A stretch of 64,000 nucleotides of DNA from Mesorhizobium sp. B4-1-4 (GTDB taxonomy: Bacteria; Pseudomonadota; Alphaproteobacteria; Rhizobiales; Rhizobiaceae), in assembly GCF_006439395.2 (NCBI RefSeq), contig NZ_CP083950.1, positions 4,515,001 through 4,579,000 on the forward strand. Reading direction: 5' to 3'. The position numbers were made by a program, and so were the translations under genes. Below, one piece after another: positions 26,460 through 34,663 of the stretch (position 1 is its first letter; each line of letters opens with the position of its first letter). Below the pieces are notes generated by a model that was given only the letters and a program-made list of their open reading frames with translations, was not told the origin of the DNA and ran no database searches.

Positions 26460-27356
26460 TCAACCGAGATCGATCTGCAGGATTTCCGGCCGCACGCCGA
26501 ACCGGACCGGTAATATGCTGAAGCCGAGTCCGCCCGAGACGATCAGGTTGCGGTCGTTCTCGACGACATGGCCGTAGGCATAGCGGTTGCCGAAATCTGA
26601 CGGCACGACAGGCGAATAGCCGAACAGCCGCACCTGCCCGCCATGGGTATGACCCGACAGGGTCAGCGAAACCCGCCAGGGAACGGTCGGAAAAATATCC
26701 GGCTCGTGGGCGAGAAGGATGATCGGAGAACTATCCGCGACCTTGGCCAGCGTGCCGTCGAGATCGTCGAGCCCCTTGAACCCGTCGCCCTTCTTGGCGG
26801 GCAGCAGCGCCAGTTGATCGGCGAGACCCGCGATCCAGACGCCAAGTCCGTCCTTCTCCAGGCGCACGACATCGTTCTCGAGCACCGGGATGCCGACCTT
26901 CTCCAAGGCCTTGCGCGCGATCGTCGGGCCGGCCCCGGCGCGCTGCGCGAAGCCATCGCTCCACCAGTCGTGATTGCCAAGGATCGACAGCACGCCGAGC
27001 GGCGCCTTGAGACCCGACAGCGCTGACGCCCATTGCGAGGGCGTCACCGGTCCCGTCACCAGCGGCATGCCGGCGATGTAGTCGCCAAGCAGCACGATCA
27101 GATCCGGCTGCAATGCATTCGCATCGCCGACGAGCGAGGCAATTCGTTCCTGCGTCATCCAGGGTCGGCAGGCATGGATGTCAGCGAGCGCGACGATCCG
27201 CAGCTTCAGCCCCGCCGGCCAGTGCGGCGGCATCAGCGCATAGCGCTTCACATGTGTCAGCAGCATCGGCTCGATGCCGACCGCATAAGCGCCGAGCGCG
27301 GCCGCGGTCAGGAACGACCCACCGATTAAGCGCAGAAACCCGCGTCTGGTTATCAT
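26460..27356 (-). CDS. Tat-exported metallophosphoesterase (calcineurin-like)
   Basis: 298 residues. Twin-arginine signal TRRGFLRLIGGSF at the N-terminus. Metallophosphoesterase motifs in order: ADIHA, LLGDYIAG, ILGNHDWWSDG, LLAHEPD and SGHTHGGQVRL, which together bind two metal ions. Closest by layout to the YkuE/YaeI membrane-associated phosphoesterases, some of which act on UDP-sugar lipids; the substrate here is unknown. ATG 27356 lies between an unrelated 31-codon extension and the signal. Part of the island between ruvB and ybgC. Confidence 0.88.
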   Translation of the reverse strand: MITRRGFLRLIGGSFLTAAALGAYAVGIEPMLLTHVKRYALMPPHWPAGLKLRIVALADIHACRPWMTQERIASLVGDANALQPDLIVLLGDYIAGMPLVTGPVTPSQWASALSGLKAPLGVLSILGNHDWWSDGFAQRAGAGPTIARKALEKVGIPVLENDVVRLEKDGLGVWIAGLADQLALLPAKKGDGFKGLDDLDGTLAKVADSSPIILLAHEPDIFPTVPWRVSLTLSGHTHGGQVRLFGYSPVVPSDFGNRYAYGHVVENDRNLIVSGGLGFSILPVRFGVRPEILQIDLG

Positions 27357-27484
27357 TCTAAGGCCCCGGCACCTGGATTGAAGCGAGATAATCCAAGATT
27401 GCGCCGGCAAATCGACGAGGACGCGTAGATTTTGCGCAGGAACGTTCACGGATGCTTGATCCCGGCCTGAAAACCCGCCGGAGC

Positions 27485-28522
27485 CTATTCTTCCTGGAAC
27501 AGGTTGATCTGCTGCTGCGCCAGGTCCTTCGGCGCGTCGAGACCGAGATGCCGCCAGGCATTGGCCGTCAGCATGCGTCCGCGCGGCGTGCGCTGGATGA
27601 AGCCCTGCTGGATAAGATAAGGCTCGATGATGTCTTCGATGGCGTCGCGCGGCTCGGACAGGCCGGCGGCGATCGTCTCGATGCCGACCGGTCCGCCGCC
27701 GAAATTGCGCGCGATCATGGACAGATACCGGCGGTCGAGCGCGTCGAGGCCGAGCGCGTCGACCTCGAGCCGTGTCAGCGCCTCGTCGGCGATCAGGCGG
27801 TCGACATGGCCATCGCCGGCCACCGAAGCGAAATCGCGCACGCGGCGTAGCAGCCGGCCGGCGATGCGTGGCGTGCCGCGCGCCCGCCGCGCGATTTCAA
27901 GCGCGCCGTCGTCGCCGAGCGGCATCTGGAGGATGCGGGCGCCGCGCCGCACGATCTGCTCCAGTTCCTCAACCGTATAAAAATTGAGCCGCACCGGAAT
28001 GCCAAAACGGTCGCGCAGCGGATTGGTGAGCAGGCCAAGCCGCGTGGTGGCGGCGACCAGGGTGAAGCGCGCAAGGTCGATCTTGACCGAACGCGCTGCC
28101 GGTCCTTCGCCAATGATCAGGTCAAGCTGGAAATCCTCCATCGCCGGATAGAGAATTTCCTCCACCGCCGGGTTCAGCCGATGGATTTCGTCAATGAACA
28201 GCACATCGCCTTCTTCGAGGTTGGTGAGCAGTGCCGCGAGATCGCCGGCCTTGGCGATGACCGGTCCTGACGTGGAGCGGAAATTGACGCCGAGTTCGCG
28301 CGCCATGATCTGCGCCAGCGTCGTCTTGCCGAGACCCGGCGGCCCCACGAACAACACATGGTCGAGCGCCTCCTTGCGGCCCTTGGCGGCCTCGATGAAC
28401 ACTTTGAGGTTGGCCCGCACCGCGGCCTGCCCGACAAAGTCGTCGAGCGTCTGCGGGCGCAGCGTCTGGTCGGCATCCTCGCCGCGTTTTTCCGGAGCGA
28501 TCAGGCGGGGGGTAAGGCTCAT
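27485..28522 (-). CDS. ruvB: Holliday junction branch migration DNA helicase RuvB
   Basis: 345 residues. AAA+ motor that drives branch migration at RuvA-bound Holliday junctions. Walker A GPPGLGKT at 60-67, Walker B FIDEIHRL near 115, sensor region TLVAATTRLGLLTNPLRDRFG near 155-175, winged-helix C-terminus GFIQRTPRGRMLTANAW. 43 bp after ruvA. Confidence 0.98.
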   Translation of the reverse strand: MSLTPRLIAPEKRGEDADQTLRPQTLDDFVGQAAVRANLKVFIEAAKGRKEALDHVLFVGPPGLGKTTLAQIMARELGVNFRSTSGPVIAKAGDLAALLTNLEEGDVLFIDEIHRLNPAVEEILYPAMEDFQLDLIIGEGPAARSVKIDLARFTLVAATTRLGLLTNPLRDRFGIPVRLNFYTVEELEQIVRRGARILQMPLGDDGALEIARRARGTPRIAGRLLRRVRDFASVAGDGHVDRLIADEALTRLEVDALGLDALDRRYLSMIARNFGGGPVGIETIAAGLSEPRDAIEDIIEPYLIQQGFIQRTPRGRMLTANAWRHLGLDAPKDLAQQQINLFQEE

Positions 28523-28565
28523 CCGGCCTTCCTTGCACAGGGTAGCGCTCCGGACAAGCGACCGC

Positions 28566-29186
28566 TCACCGCGCCAGTTCCTTCAGCCCGAAGCGGATCA
28601 GCTTGGATGCGTCCGCACCCTCGCCCGCCGTCTTCAGTGCCGCCGATACCGCATTGGCTGCGATGTCACGAGAATAGCCGAGATTGACCAGCGCGGAGAC
28701 CGCGTCGGTGATCGGCGCTGGCGCCACGCCTTCGCCGAGTTCCTGCTTCAGGCCGATCGTGCCCGAGGCGGCACCTGTAAAAGCGGGCGTCTTGGTCTTT
28801 AACTCGGTGACGATGCGTTCCGCCACCTTCTTGCCGACGCCGGGCGCGCGACTGACCATGGCGATGTCGCGCAGGGCGATCGCATTGGCGAGATCGGCAG
28901 GTGTCAGCGTCGAGAGAATGGCAAGCGCCACCTTGGCGCCAACGCCCTGCACATTGTTCATCAGGAGCCGGAACCACTCGCGCTCCAGCGCCGACTGGAA
29001 ACCGTAAAGCCGGATCATGTCTTCTCGCACATAGGTCTCGATGAACAGCACCACGGCTTCGCCGGGCGGAGGCAGCGTGGCCAGCGTGCGCGCCGAACAA
29101 TAGGCGACATAGCCGACCCCATGCACGTCGACGAGGCAGTGGTCCTCATCGATCTCGTCGAGCGTGCCCTTGAGCTTGCCGATCAT
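28566..29186 (-). CDS. ruvA: Holliday junction branch migration protein RuvA
   Basis: 206 residues. Start MIGKLKGTLDEIDEDHCLVD is the family N-terminus (OB fold); helix-hairpin-helix blocks include LLMNNVQGVGAKVALAILS and VSRAPGVGKKVAERIV; C-terminal domain III follows. Binds the four-way junction and loads RuvB. 33 upstream codons in frame are not part of it. 13 bp after ruvC. Confidence 0.98.
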   Translation of the reverse strand: MIGKLKGTLDEIDEDHCLVDVHGVGYVAYCSARTLATLPPPGEAVVLFIETYVREDMIRLYGFQSALEREWFRLLMNNVQGVGAKVALAILSTLTPADLANAIALRDIAMVSRAPGVGKKVAERIVTELKTKTPAFTGAASGTIGLKQELGEGVAPAPITDAVSALVNLGYSRDIAANAVSAALKTAGEGADASKLIRFGLKELAR

Positions 29187-29199
29187 TGGCCATGGCCTC

Positions 29200-29712
29200 T
29201 CATGATGCCAATGCCGCCATCCGATAGGCAACGCTTTGCCGGTGATGCGCATGGCAGATGGCGATGGCCAGCGCGTCGGCAGCATGTTCGGTATCGAAGA
29301 TAGCCTTCGGCAGCAGCACTTTCACCATCATATGGATCTGCTTCTTGTCGCCATGGCCGACGCCGATGACAGCCTTCTTCACCGCATTGGGCGCATATTC
29401 GGCGACGACAAGGCCGGCCCGTGCCGGCACCAGCATGGCGATGCCGCGCGCCTGGCCGAGCTTAAGCGTCGCTACCGCATCCTTGTTGACGAAGGTTTGT
29501 TCGACTGCCGCCTCGTGCGGCATGGCCTGGTGCAGGATCTCGGCAAGCCCGTCATGCAGCTGGCAGAGCCGCGTCGCCAGCGCCGCCTTGTCTTCGGAGC
29601 GCACGGTGCCGGACGCGACGAAGCGCAACGAATTGCCGAGGCTCTCGACGATGCCCCAGCCGGTGCGCCTGAGCCCCGGATCGATACCGATGATGCGAAT
29701 CGCGTCCCACAT
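29200..29712 (-). CDS. ruvC: Crossover junction endodeoxyribonuclease RuvC
   Basis: 170 residues. Resolves Holliday junctions. Acidic residues: Asp11 in IIGIDPGLRRTGWG, Glu in AAVEQTFVN, and the C-terminal HAADALAIAICHAH. First of ruvC-ruvA-ruvB. yebC, often just upstream, is here 19 kb away. Confidence 0.97.
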   Translation of the reverse strand: MWDAIRIIGIDPGLRRTGWGIVESLGNSLRFVASGTVRSEDKAALATRLCQLHDGLAEILHQAMPHEAAVEQTFVNKDAVATLKLGQARGIAMLVPARAGLVVAEYAPNAVKKAVIGVGHGDKKQIHMMVKVLLPKAIFDTEHAADALAIAICHAHHRQSVAYRMAALAS

Positions 29713-29808
29713 CCGACCAATCTACCCCTTGGGCGGACAGCGATGCCAGCGAAATGTGAACAAACCGGAAACGGCAACCAAAGTGTAGAGACTGTTTCCG
29801 GAGATGTA

Positions 29809-30342
29809 TCAGTTGCGCGCGAAGGCGGTGTTGAGCAGGCTGATCTGGTCCGAAACCGGATTGGGCCGGCGAGCCATTGGCTGCATGTCGATCACGGCGC
29901 CCGCGCCGTAGATTTCATCATCCATGCGGCGCACCAGCGCCTGCAGGCGCAGCGACCGGTTGACGAGGTCGAGGAAATCCTTGGGCAATTCGGCCCAGCC
30001 GGCTGCTTCGTCGTGGGCGGAAGCCGTGTCGAGGCGCACCTTGGACTTTTCCGAAGCGACCTGGTCGCGGGTCATCTCACCGGAATTGGCCGCGCGCTGC
30101 AAAAGCAGCCACGAGGCAACCTGCATCAGCCTCGTGGTCAGCCGCATCGATTCGGCCGCGTAGAGCGTAGCAGCCAGCCTCGACAGTTTCTTGGCCTCGA
30201 CGCGACCCTTGCCGTCGAGATATTCCGCCGCCTGTTCGACCAGCCCCATGCCTTCCTGGTAGAGCGGTTTGAAGGAGTGCGAAAAAACCCGGCGCTCCGC
30301 CAGCTTCACGGTTTTCGCGCTGCCCTTCGAAGGCTCGTTCAT
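29809..30342 (-). CDS. rcdA: RcdA-like regulator of CtrA degradation (DUF1465)
   Basis: 177 residues, all-helical. The central LSRLAATLYAAESMRLTTRL and the C-terminal PVSDQISLLNTAF are hallmarks of the DUF1465/RcdA family. In Caulobacter RcdA is an adaptor that with CpdR and PopA delivers CtrA to ClpXP at the G1-S transition. A perfect CtrA box lies 115 bp upstream, in line with the known CtrA control of Caulobacter rcdA, giving negative feedback. Here it sits upstream of ruvC on the same strand. Confidence 0.87.
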   Translation of the reverse strand: MNEPSKGSAKTVKLAERRVFSHSFKPLYQEGMGLVEQAAEYLDGKGRVEAKKLSRLAATLYAAESMRLTTRLMQVASWLLLQRAANSGEMTRDQVASEKSKVRLDTASAHDEAAGWAELPKDFLDLVNRSLRLQALVRRMDDEIYGAGAVIDMQPMARRPNPVSDQISLLNTAFARN

Positions 30343-30456
30343 TGATACGCCCCTGCACTTGCAACCGGCCGATACGGCTCACTGCCGATACACCCGGGAC
30401 CCTATATGACTGAAGCTTGAAAATGCGCTTCACCGGGGGTGAAGGCAAGCACATGT

Positions 30457-30472
30457 TTAACAGAAGGTTAAC
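30457..30472 (+). promoter_or_regulatory. CtrA box upstream of rcdA
   Basis: TTAACAGAAGGTTAAC is a perfect TTAA-N7-TTAAC match. Read on the minus strand it is TTAAC-N6-TTAA-like as well, so it may work in both directions. It lies 115 bp before the rcdA ATG and 38 bp past the terminator of the candidate small RNA. Confidence 0.7.
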
Positions 30473-30509
30473 AGTGATCGACCGCGCTGGGTGCCGCCGG
30501 ACGGCGGAC

Positions 30510-30538
30510 AAAAAAAGAGCCGCGGATAAGGCGGCTCT
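30510..30538 (-). terminator. Strong Rho-independent terminator
   Basis: GAGCCGC / GCGGCTC hairpin, 7-base loop, followed on the minus strand by TTTTTTT. It is 3' end of the candidate sRNA and would also stop transcription from the gene at 30724. Confidence 0.9.
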
Positions 30539-30608
30539 CAGGAGTTTAACAGGGAGGCGTCAAACAAAGTGGCTCCAACCACTCGGTAAGAATCCAGATC
30601 ACTGGATG
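30510..30608 (-). ncRNA. Candidate trans-acting small RNA, three hairpins
   Basis: About 99 nt. From its 5' end on the minus strand: hairpin ATCCAG-tgat-CTGGAT (30592-30607), hairpin GTGG-ttggag-CCAC (30569-30582), a single-stranded part with two anti-Shine-Dalgarno-like tracts (GCCTCCC and ACTCCTG), and a strong terminator GAGCCGC / GCGGCTC ending in seven Ts. A TACTAT -10-like box at 30612-30617 fits a start near 30607; the -35 is weak. No open frame of sense. This architecture (three hairpins, exposed CUCC, about 100-120 nt) is that of rhizobial sRNAs such as the AbcR/alpha-r15 type; membership is not shown. It could instead be the 3' UTR of the membrane gene at 30724. Confidence 0.55.
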
Positions 30609-30723
30609 CTCATAGTAAACGCCTGTAAAGCTTAATGAACCTTTAACGGCACTGATGTTTTTTGAGCGAATGCCTGGTTCCTGTGCCGTAACAGCACAAT
30701 TCCAAGGCTCCGCCAGGCACCGG

Positions 30724-31104
30724 TCAGGCCTTCTTCCAGACCACCGGCAAGGCGATGAAGGCAAACAGCAGCATGCCCGCATAGAAGCCGATCGAGGCGA
30801 TTCCCAGCAGCGGCTCGATTCCCGGATTTCCGGCAAGCAGGATGTAAAGGCCGATCATCAGCCCGATGCCACTGATCGCTGTCAGCCAGAAATGGACGAT
30901 GGCGATCGTCTTTTGCCCGGCTGCCGGAAACAGATGATAGAAGAACGCGAAGACCGCCGACATCAGCCAGCCGGCCACCATCACATGGGCGTGGGTCGGC
31001 ATCTGGCCATGGTCCTCGCTGATCGCCATGTGGATGCCAAGCGCCATGCCGCACAGCGCATAGATGACGGCCAGCGTGAAGAAATTCCGTGCTACCCCTT
31101 GCAT
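30724..31104 (-). CDS. Small four-helix membrane protein, cytochrome-oxidase-I-like
   Basis: 126 residues with four membrane helices. Helix 2 region MPTHAHVMVAGWLMSAVFAF has two histidines in an HAH arrangement and recalls the heme-ligand helices of heme-copper oxidase subunit I, yet the protein is far too short to be a full oxidase. Such stand-alone proteins occur in many rhizobia as hypothetical membrane proteins. ATG 31104 follows GGGGGACTAA. No partner genes nearby reveal the function. Confidence 0.75.
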   Translation of the reverse strand: MQGVARNFFTLAVIYALCGMALGIHMAISEDHGQMPTHAHVMVAGWLMSAVFAFFYHLFPAAGQKTIAIVHFWLTAISGIGLMIGLYILLAGNPGIEPLLGIASIGFYAGMLLFAFIALPVVWKKA

Positions 31105-31424
31105 TTAGTCCCCCGAATTGCCTTTTCCCGAGCTGGGAATGAGTTGATGGTCAGGCGACTTCTGTCGCCACCGGGCTGCCGGCATCGGCGCATTAGCATC
31201 GGCAATGTTTCTGGACGATGTCGCGCCTACCCCTCCCGATACTTCTCACAATAACAGAAAGCCGGGCGGCATGTTCGCCCTATCGGCGCTTCTTGCGTTG
31301 CCGAAGCTGAAACAGAGCCGGTTTTTTCACGACATCGTTCCGAAACAGGCGCGGCGCTAAACGCTTGGCCATCGGGGCGGCGGACGGCGCCCGTTACCAT
31401 TGCATTTGCACCGGGGAGAAAAAC
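31105..31424. other. Intergenic region, no gene seen
   Basis: 320 bp between divergent genes. It must hold the promoters of the genes at 30724 (minus) and 31425 (plus). No clear dyad, repeat or terminator was seen. Confidence 0.5.
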
Positions 31425-31976
31425 ATGGACTGGTATTCCATCGTCAAATTGCTGCACATTGTTTCGGCGACCCTGTGGGTCGGGGGCGGCTTCACGCTGA
31501 TGGTGCTGGCGACGCTGGCGGATCGGGCGGGAAACATCCAGGGAACGCTGCAGGCGATGCGCGCCACGGGCGAGTTGGGCAACCGCTTCTTCGCGCCGAT
31601 GTCGATGCTGACGCTGGCCTTCGGATTGACCATGTGCGGGTTCTGGGTCGGCTTCTCCGAATTGTGGGTCCTGATCGGTCTTGCCGGCTACGCCACGACT
31701 TTCTGCATCGGCATGTTCGTCTTCAAGCCGACCGCCGACCGCATGGCCGCGATGATCGCCAGAGATGGCGTCACGCCGGCAGCACTTGCCCATGGCCAGC
31801 GCATCCTGCGCGCCGCCCGCTTCGACTATGCGGTGATGCTGGTCATCATCGCCGACATGGTGCTGAAGCCGACCTTGCACGATGTCGCCATCCTGGCGGC
31901 TATGGTGCTGGTCCTTGCCGGAGGTGCCGCGCTGGCGCTTGGCTGGCCGCGGCGCATGGTGCCAAGCGCCGCCTGA
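31425..31976 (+). CDS. DUF2269-family integral membrane protein
   Basis: 183 residues with about four helices. The start DWYSIVKLLHIVSATLWVGGG, with a conserved His in the first helix and WVGGG, is characteristic of DUF2269 proteins. Function unknown; related conserved-His membrane proteins have been proposed to bind heme. ATG 31425 follows GGGGAG; the 20 upstream codons are unlike protein. Confidence 0.85.
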   Translation: MDWYSIVKLLHIVSATLWVGGGFTLMVLATLADRAGNIQGTLQAMRATGELGNRFFAPMSMLTLAFGLTMCGFWVGFSELWVLIGLAGYATTFCIGMFVFKPTADRMAAMIARDGVTPAALAHGQRILRAARFDYAVMLVIIADMVLKPTLHDVAILAAMVLVLAGGAALALGWPRRMVPSAA

Positions 31977-31990
31977 TAGCCGCGGGACGT

Positions 31991-32761
31991 CTAAAGCAGG
32001 CCGGCGATCCCGTCCCACAAAAGCTTCAAAGCCACGACCGCCACCGTCGCGTAGGTGAAGGGATAGAAGATCTCCGGCCGCATGCGCCGCACCAGCCAGG
32101 CACCGGCGATGGTCGACAGCGGCGCCAGCGGCATCAGGACGGCCGACGCCGTCAGATTGGCGGTATCGAACTGGCCGAGCGCGAAATAGGGGATAAGCTT
32201 CAGCGCATTGGTGGCGGCAAAGAAGATCGCGGCCGTGCCCGACAGGACCTTGGGGTCGAGCCGGATCGGCAAGGCATAGACCTGGAAGGGCGGGCCGCCG
32301 ACATGGGCGACGAAACTGGTGAAGCCGGCGACCGTCCCCCATAGAGCGGCGGCCACCCGGTTGGGTTCGGCCGCATGATCGGCACCATGGCGAAACTGCA
32401 AATAGAGCCAGCGCAGCACGAAGATGATGGCGACGCCGCCGACGATCAGCCGCACCGCCTCCTCGGTGACAAGTGCCGCCGTCAGCCAGCCGAGGCCGAT
32501 GCCGATGACGGCGCCCGGCATCATGTCGACCAGCATCTTGCGGTCATAGACGCCCCACCATGTCCAGACCGAGACGATGTCCATCAGGCACAGGATCGGC
32601 AGCAGGATCGCTGCCGCCTGCACCGGCGGCATGGTCAGCGCCATCAAGGGCACGCCGACGAAACCGACAGCGCCGCCGAAGCCGCCCTTGGACAGGCCGA
32701 CCAGAATGACCGCCGGAATGGCGGCCGCGTAGAACCACGGATCGAGAAGCAGGCCTGACAT
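31991..32761 (-). CDS. Sulfite exporter TauE/SafE-family permease
   Basis: 256 residues with about eight helices. The N-terminal FYAAAIPAVILVGLSKGGFGGAVGF block and the second half repeat around SFVAHVGGPPFQVYALPIRL are typical of TauE/SafE (DUF81). Members export sulfonates, sulfite or sulfoacetate-derived products; the substrate is not clear here as no sulfur genes are adjacent. ATG 32761 chosen; the 26 upstream codons are polar and unlike a helix. Convergent with the DUF2269 gene (14 bp gap). Confidence 0.9.
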   Translation of the reverse strand: MSGLLLDPWFYAAAIPAVILVGLSKGGFGGAVGFVGVPLMALTMPPVQAAAILLPILCLMDIVSVWTWWGVYDRKMLVDMMPGAVIGIGLGWLTAALVTEEAVRLIVGGVAIIFVLRWLYLQFRHGADHAAEPNRVAAALWGTVAGFTSFVAHVGGPPFQVYALPIRLDPKVLSGTAAIFFAATNALKLIPYFALGQFDTANLTASAVLMPLAPLSTIAGAWLVRRMRPEIFYPFTYATVAVVALKLLWDGIAGLL

Positions 32762-32887
32762 GGGAGGGACTGGTCTGGAGGGAAGGCGCGTCAACGCCTG
32801 AATAGCCGAGAATTTTGAGCCGGGCGACCGCAAATGCAAGTAGCGGCGCGCGCCGGACCGGTGACCCGCCTTATGCTTCCGACTGTC

Positions 32888-33616
32888 CTATCGGCGAGCC
32901 GACACCAGCAGGAACATCGGCCGCTCCAGCTCTTCCATCAACTCCGGCCTTGCCGCGATCTGCGCGTCCGTCGGGCGGAATTCCTCGACATGCGCGATCG
33001 TGAATCCGGCCCGGATCAGCGTGTTGAGCGTGGTACCGATGGTGCGATGATGTTTCACGACGCCCTTGGCCAGCCAGTCAGTCTCGCGAGGGCCTTCGAC
33101 CAGATACCGGTCAACAGGCCACGTCTTGCGGCCTTCGGCATCGATCGACCAACCGGGATTGGTCGGAGCCATGAAGATCGGGTGTTCGGTCGAAAAGACG
33201 AAATGGCCGCCGGGCGACAGGGCCCGATGCACCGTGCCGAACAGGCGTGCAACGTCCTCGACATAGTGCAGGGCAAGCGAGCTGTAGGCCAGATCGAAGC
33301 CGTCTTGCGGCAGGCTGAGCTGGTCGAGGTCGGCCCTCGCATAGGTGATGCCGACATCCGGGCCGGCCACCCTCGCCCGGGCCAGCATCTTTTCCGACAG
33401 GTCCAGCCCCAGGACCTCCTTGGCTCCATGCTCGTGCGCCCAGCGACAGAACCAGCCGAAGCCGCAGCCGAGGTCGACGACCCGCAGGCCGCCGACGTCA
33501 GGTAGCATCGCGCGCAGCGCCGGCCATTCCGCCGCGCCGTCCAGGCCTTCGACCGACCGGCCAAGCTGGCTGTAGCCCGCGAAGAAATCCGGCTGGTCGT
33601 AGATATTCTGCGCCAT
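32888..33616 (-). CDS. Class I SAM-dependent methyltransferase
   Basis: 242 residues. Motif I RVVDLGCGFGWFCRWAHEHGA (about 45-65), an acidic loop (LGLDLSEKML), post-motif YARADLDQLSLPQDGFDLAYSSLALHYVED and motif VHRALSPGGHFVFSTEHP: the Methyltransf_11 type. Small-molecule substrate unknown. Start MAQNIYDQPDFFAGYSQLG fits relatives; a long low-quality frame upstream to 33910 is not included. Confidence 0.9.
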   Translation of the reverse strand: MAQNIYDQPDFFAGYSQLGRSVEGLDGAAEWPALRAMLPDVGGLRVVDLGCGFGWFCRWAHEHGAKEVLGLDLSEKMLARARVAGPDVGITYARADLDQLSLPQDGFDLAYSSLALHYVEDVARLFGTVHRALSPGGHFVFSTEHPIFMAPTNPGWSIDAEGRKTWPVDRYLVEGPRETDWLAKGVVKHHRTIGTTLNTLIRAGFTIAHVEEFRPTDAQIAARPELMEELERPMFLLVSARR

Positions 33617-34014
33617 GTCTCCCTCGTTCTTCAGACAATCATCTGATGGACCTGTCGCCCATTTCCACCACGGCCGTGCGGAGTCAAGACCGCGAGGCCG
33701 ATGCCGCCTCAAGCGGCGGCCGCCGCCGGATCGGCTGCGCCTTGATGATGGCGGTGCTGGTCTCCTCGTCGGCGATACGATCGAAAATGCCGTCGAGGTC
33801 GCCGATCGAGCGCGCGAACAGCCGCGCGACCCTGAGGGGCTTCGAAACCGTCCACCTCGATCCCGGGGGCCGGCCAAGTAAGGCGCTACGCCGGCTGCCC
33901 GGCGGACCAAAGATCGCGATCCTGACTGTCCGCCTGTTCAAAGCGGGCAGTTTGCTCTATGCCGCAATCCAACCATCTTCGCCCGGCATAGGCGAAACCC
34001 GGGATCGAAGAACC
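33617..34014. other. Intergenic region, possible gene remnant
   Basis: 398 bp between divergent genes. On the minus strand 33684-33830 reads as plausible protein (SIGDLDGIFDRIADEETSTA then a basic tail) with strong third-position GC, but it lacks a recognisable N-terminus and I know no match. It may be the 3' end of a decayed gene. The rest shows nothing. Confidence 0.3.
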
Positions 34015-34662
34015 ATGAACGACGCAACGCCCCCAAATCGCTGCCGCATCGTGCTGATCGCGCCGCCCGGCGTGCCGGCCGACCGCATCGCCACGGCATT
34101 CGACGGCGGCGACGTCGCCTCGCTGATCCTGCCCGAAAATGGCATGGACGAAGCCTCCTTCCAGGCTTTCGCCGAACGGATCGTGCCGGCGGCACAGGCC
34201 GCGGGCGTGGCCGTAATCATCGCCGGCGATACCCGCATCGCCGGCCGTGTCCAGGCCGACGGCATCCATGTCGAGGTCTCCAAGGCCGAGCTTGCCGAGA
34301 CGATCGGCCATTTCCAGGCGAAGATGATGGTCGGCGCCGGCGGCGCCAAGACGCGCGACGACGCGCTCGAGCTCGGCGAAGCCAGGCCCGACTACATCTT
34401 CTTCGGCCGCTTCGGCTACGACAACAAGCCGGAGCCGCATCCGCGCAACCTGTCACTGGGCGAGTGGTGGGCGCAAATGATCCAGATCCCCTGCATCGTC
34501 ATGGCCGGGTCCGACCTTGCGTCGGTCGCGACCGTGGCCGCCACCGGCGCCGAGTTCGTCGCGTTGTCGACCGCGGTGTTCGCCGACGGCGTCGATCCGA
34601 AAGCGGCGATCGCCGAAGCCAATGCGCTGCTCGACGAAACCGCGCCGCGCTTCGAGGATTAA
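34015..34662 (+). CDS. ThiE/TenI-like protein (annotated type: thiamine phosphate synthase)
   Basis: 215 residues, TIM-barrel layout of the ThiE/TenI family: IVLIAPPGVPADRIATAFDG, a DDR-like AGDTRIAGRVQADGIHVE block, DYIFFGRFGYDNKPEPHPR and the phosphate-binding end CIVMAGSDLASVATVAATGAEFVALSTAVF. Compared with true ThiE, the HLGQxD motif reads HVEVSK and the GxSxH motif reads MVGAGGAKT, so catalytic capacity is doubtful. Start ATG at 34015 is where similarity begins. The stop is followed at once by the GTG start of the next gene (TAATGTG), suggesting translational coupling. Confidence 0.8.
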   Translation: MNDATPPNRCRIVLIAPPGVPADRIATAFDGGDVASLILPENGMDEASFQAFAERIVPAAQAAGVAVIIAGDTRIAGRVQADGIHVEVSKAELAETIGHFQAKMMVGAGGAKTRDDALELGEARPDYIFFGRFGYDNKPEPHPRNLSLGEWWAQMIQIPCIVMAGSDLASVATVAATGAEFVALSTAVFADGVDPKAAIAEANALLDETAPRFED

Positions 34663-34663
34663 T

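Noticed and set aside
33684..33941. 85-codon minus-strand frame between the methyltransferase and the ThiE-like gene.
   Set aside because: Only its last 50 codons look like protein and no start with a ribosome-binding site was seen; noted only as a possible remnant.
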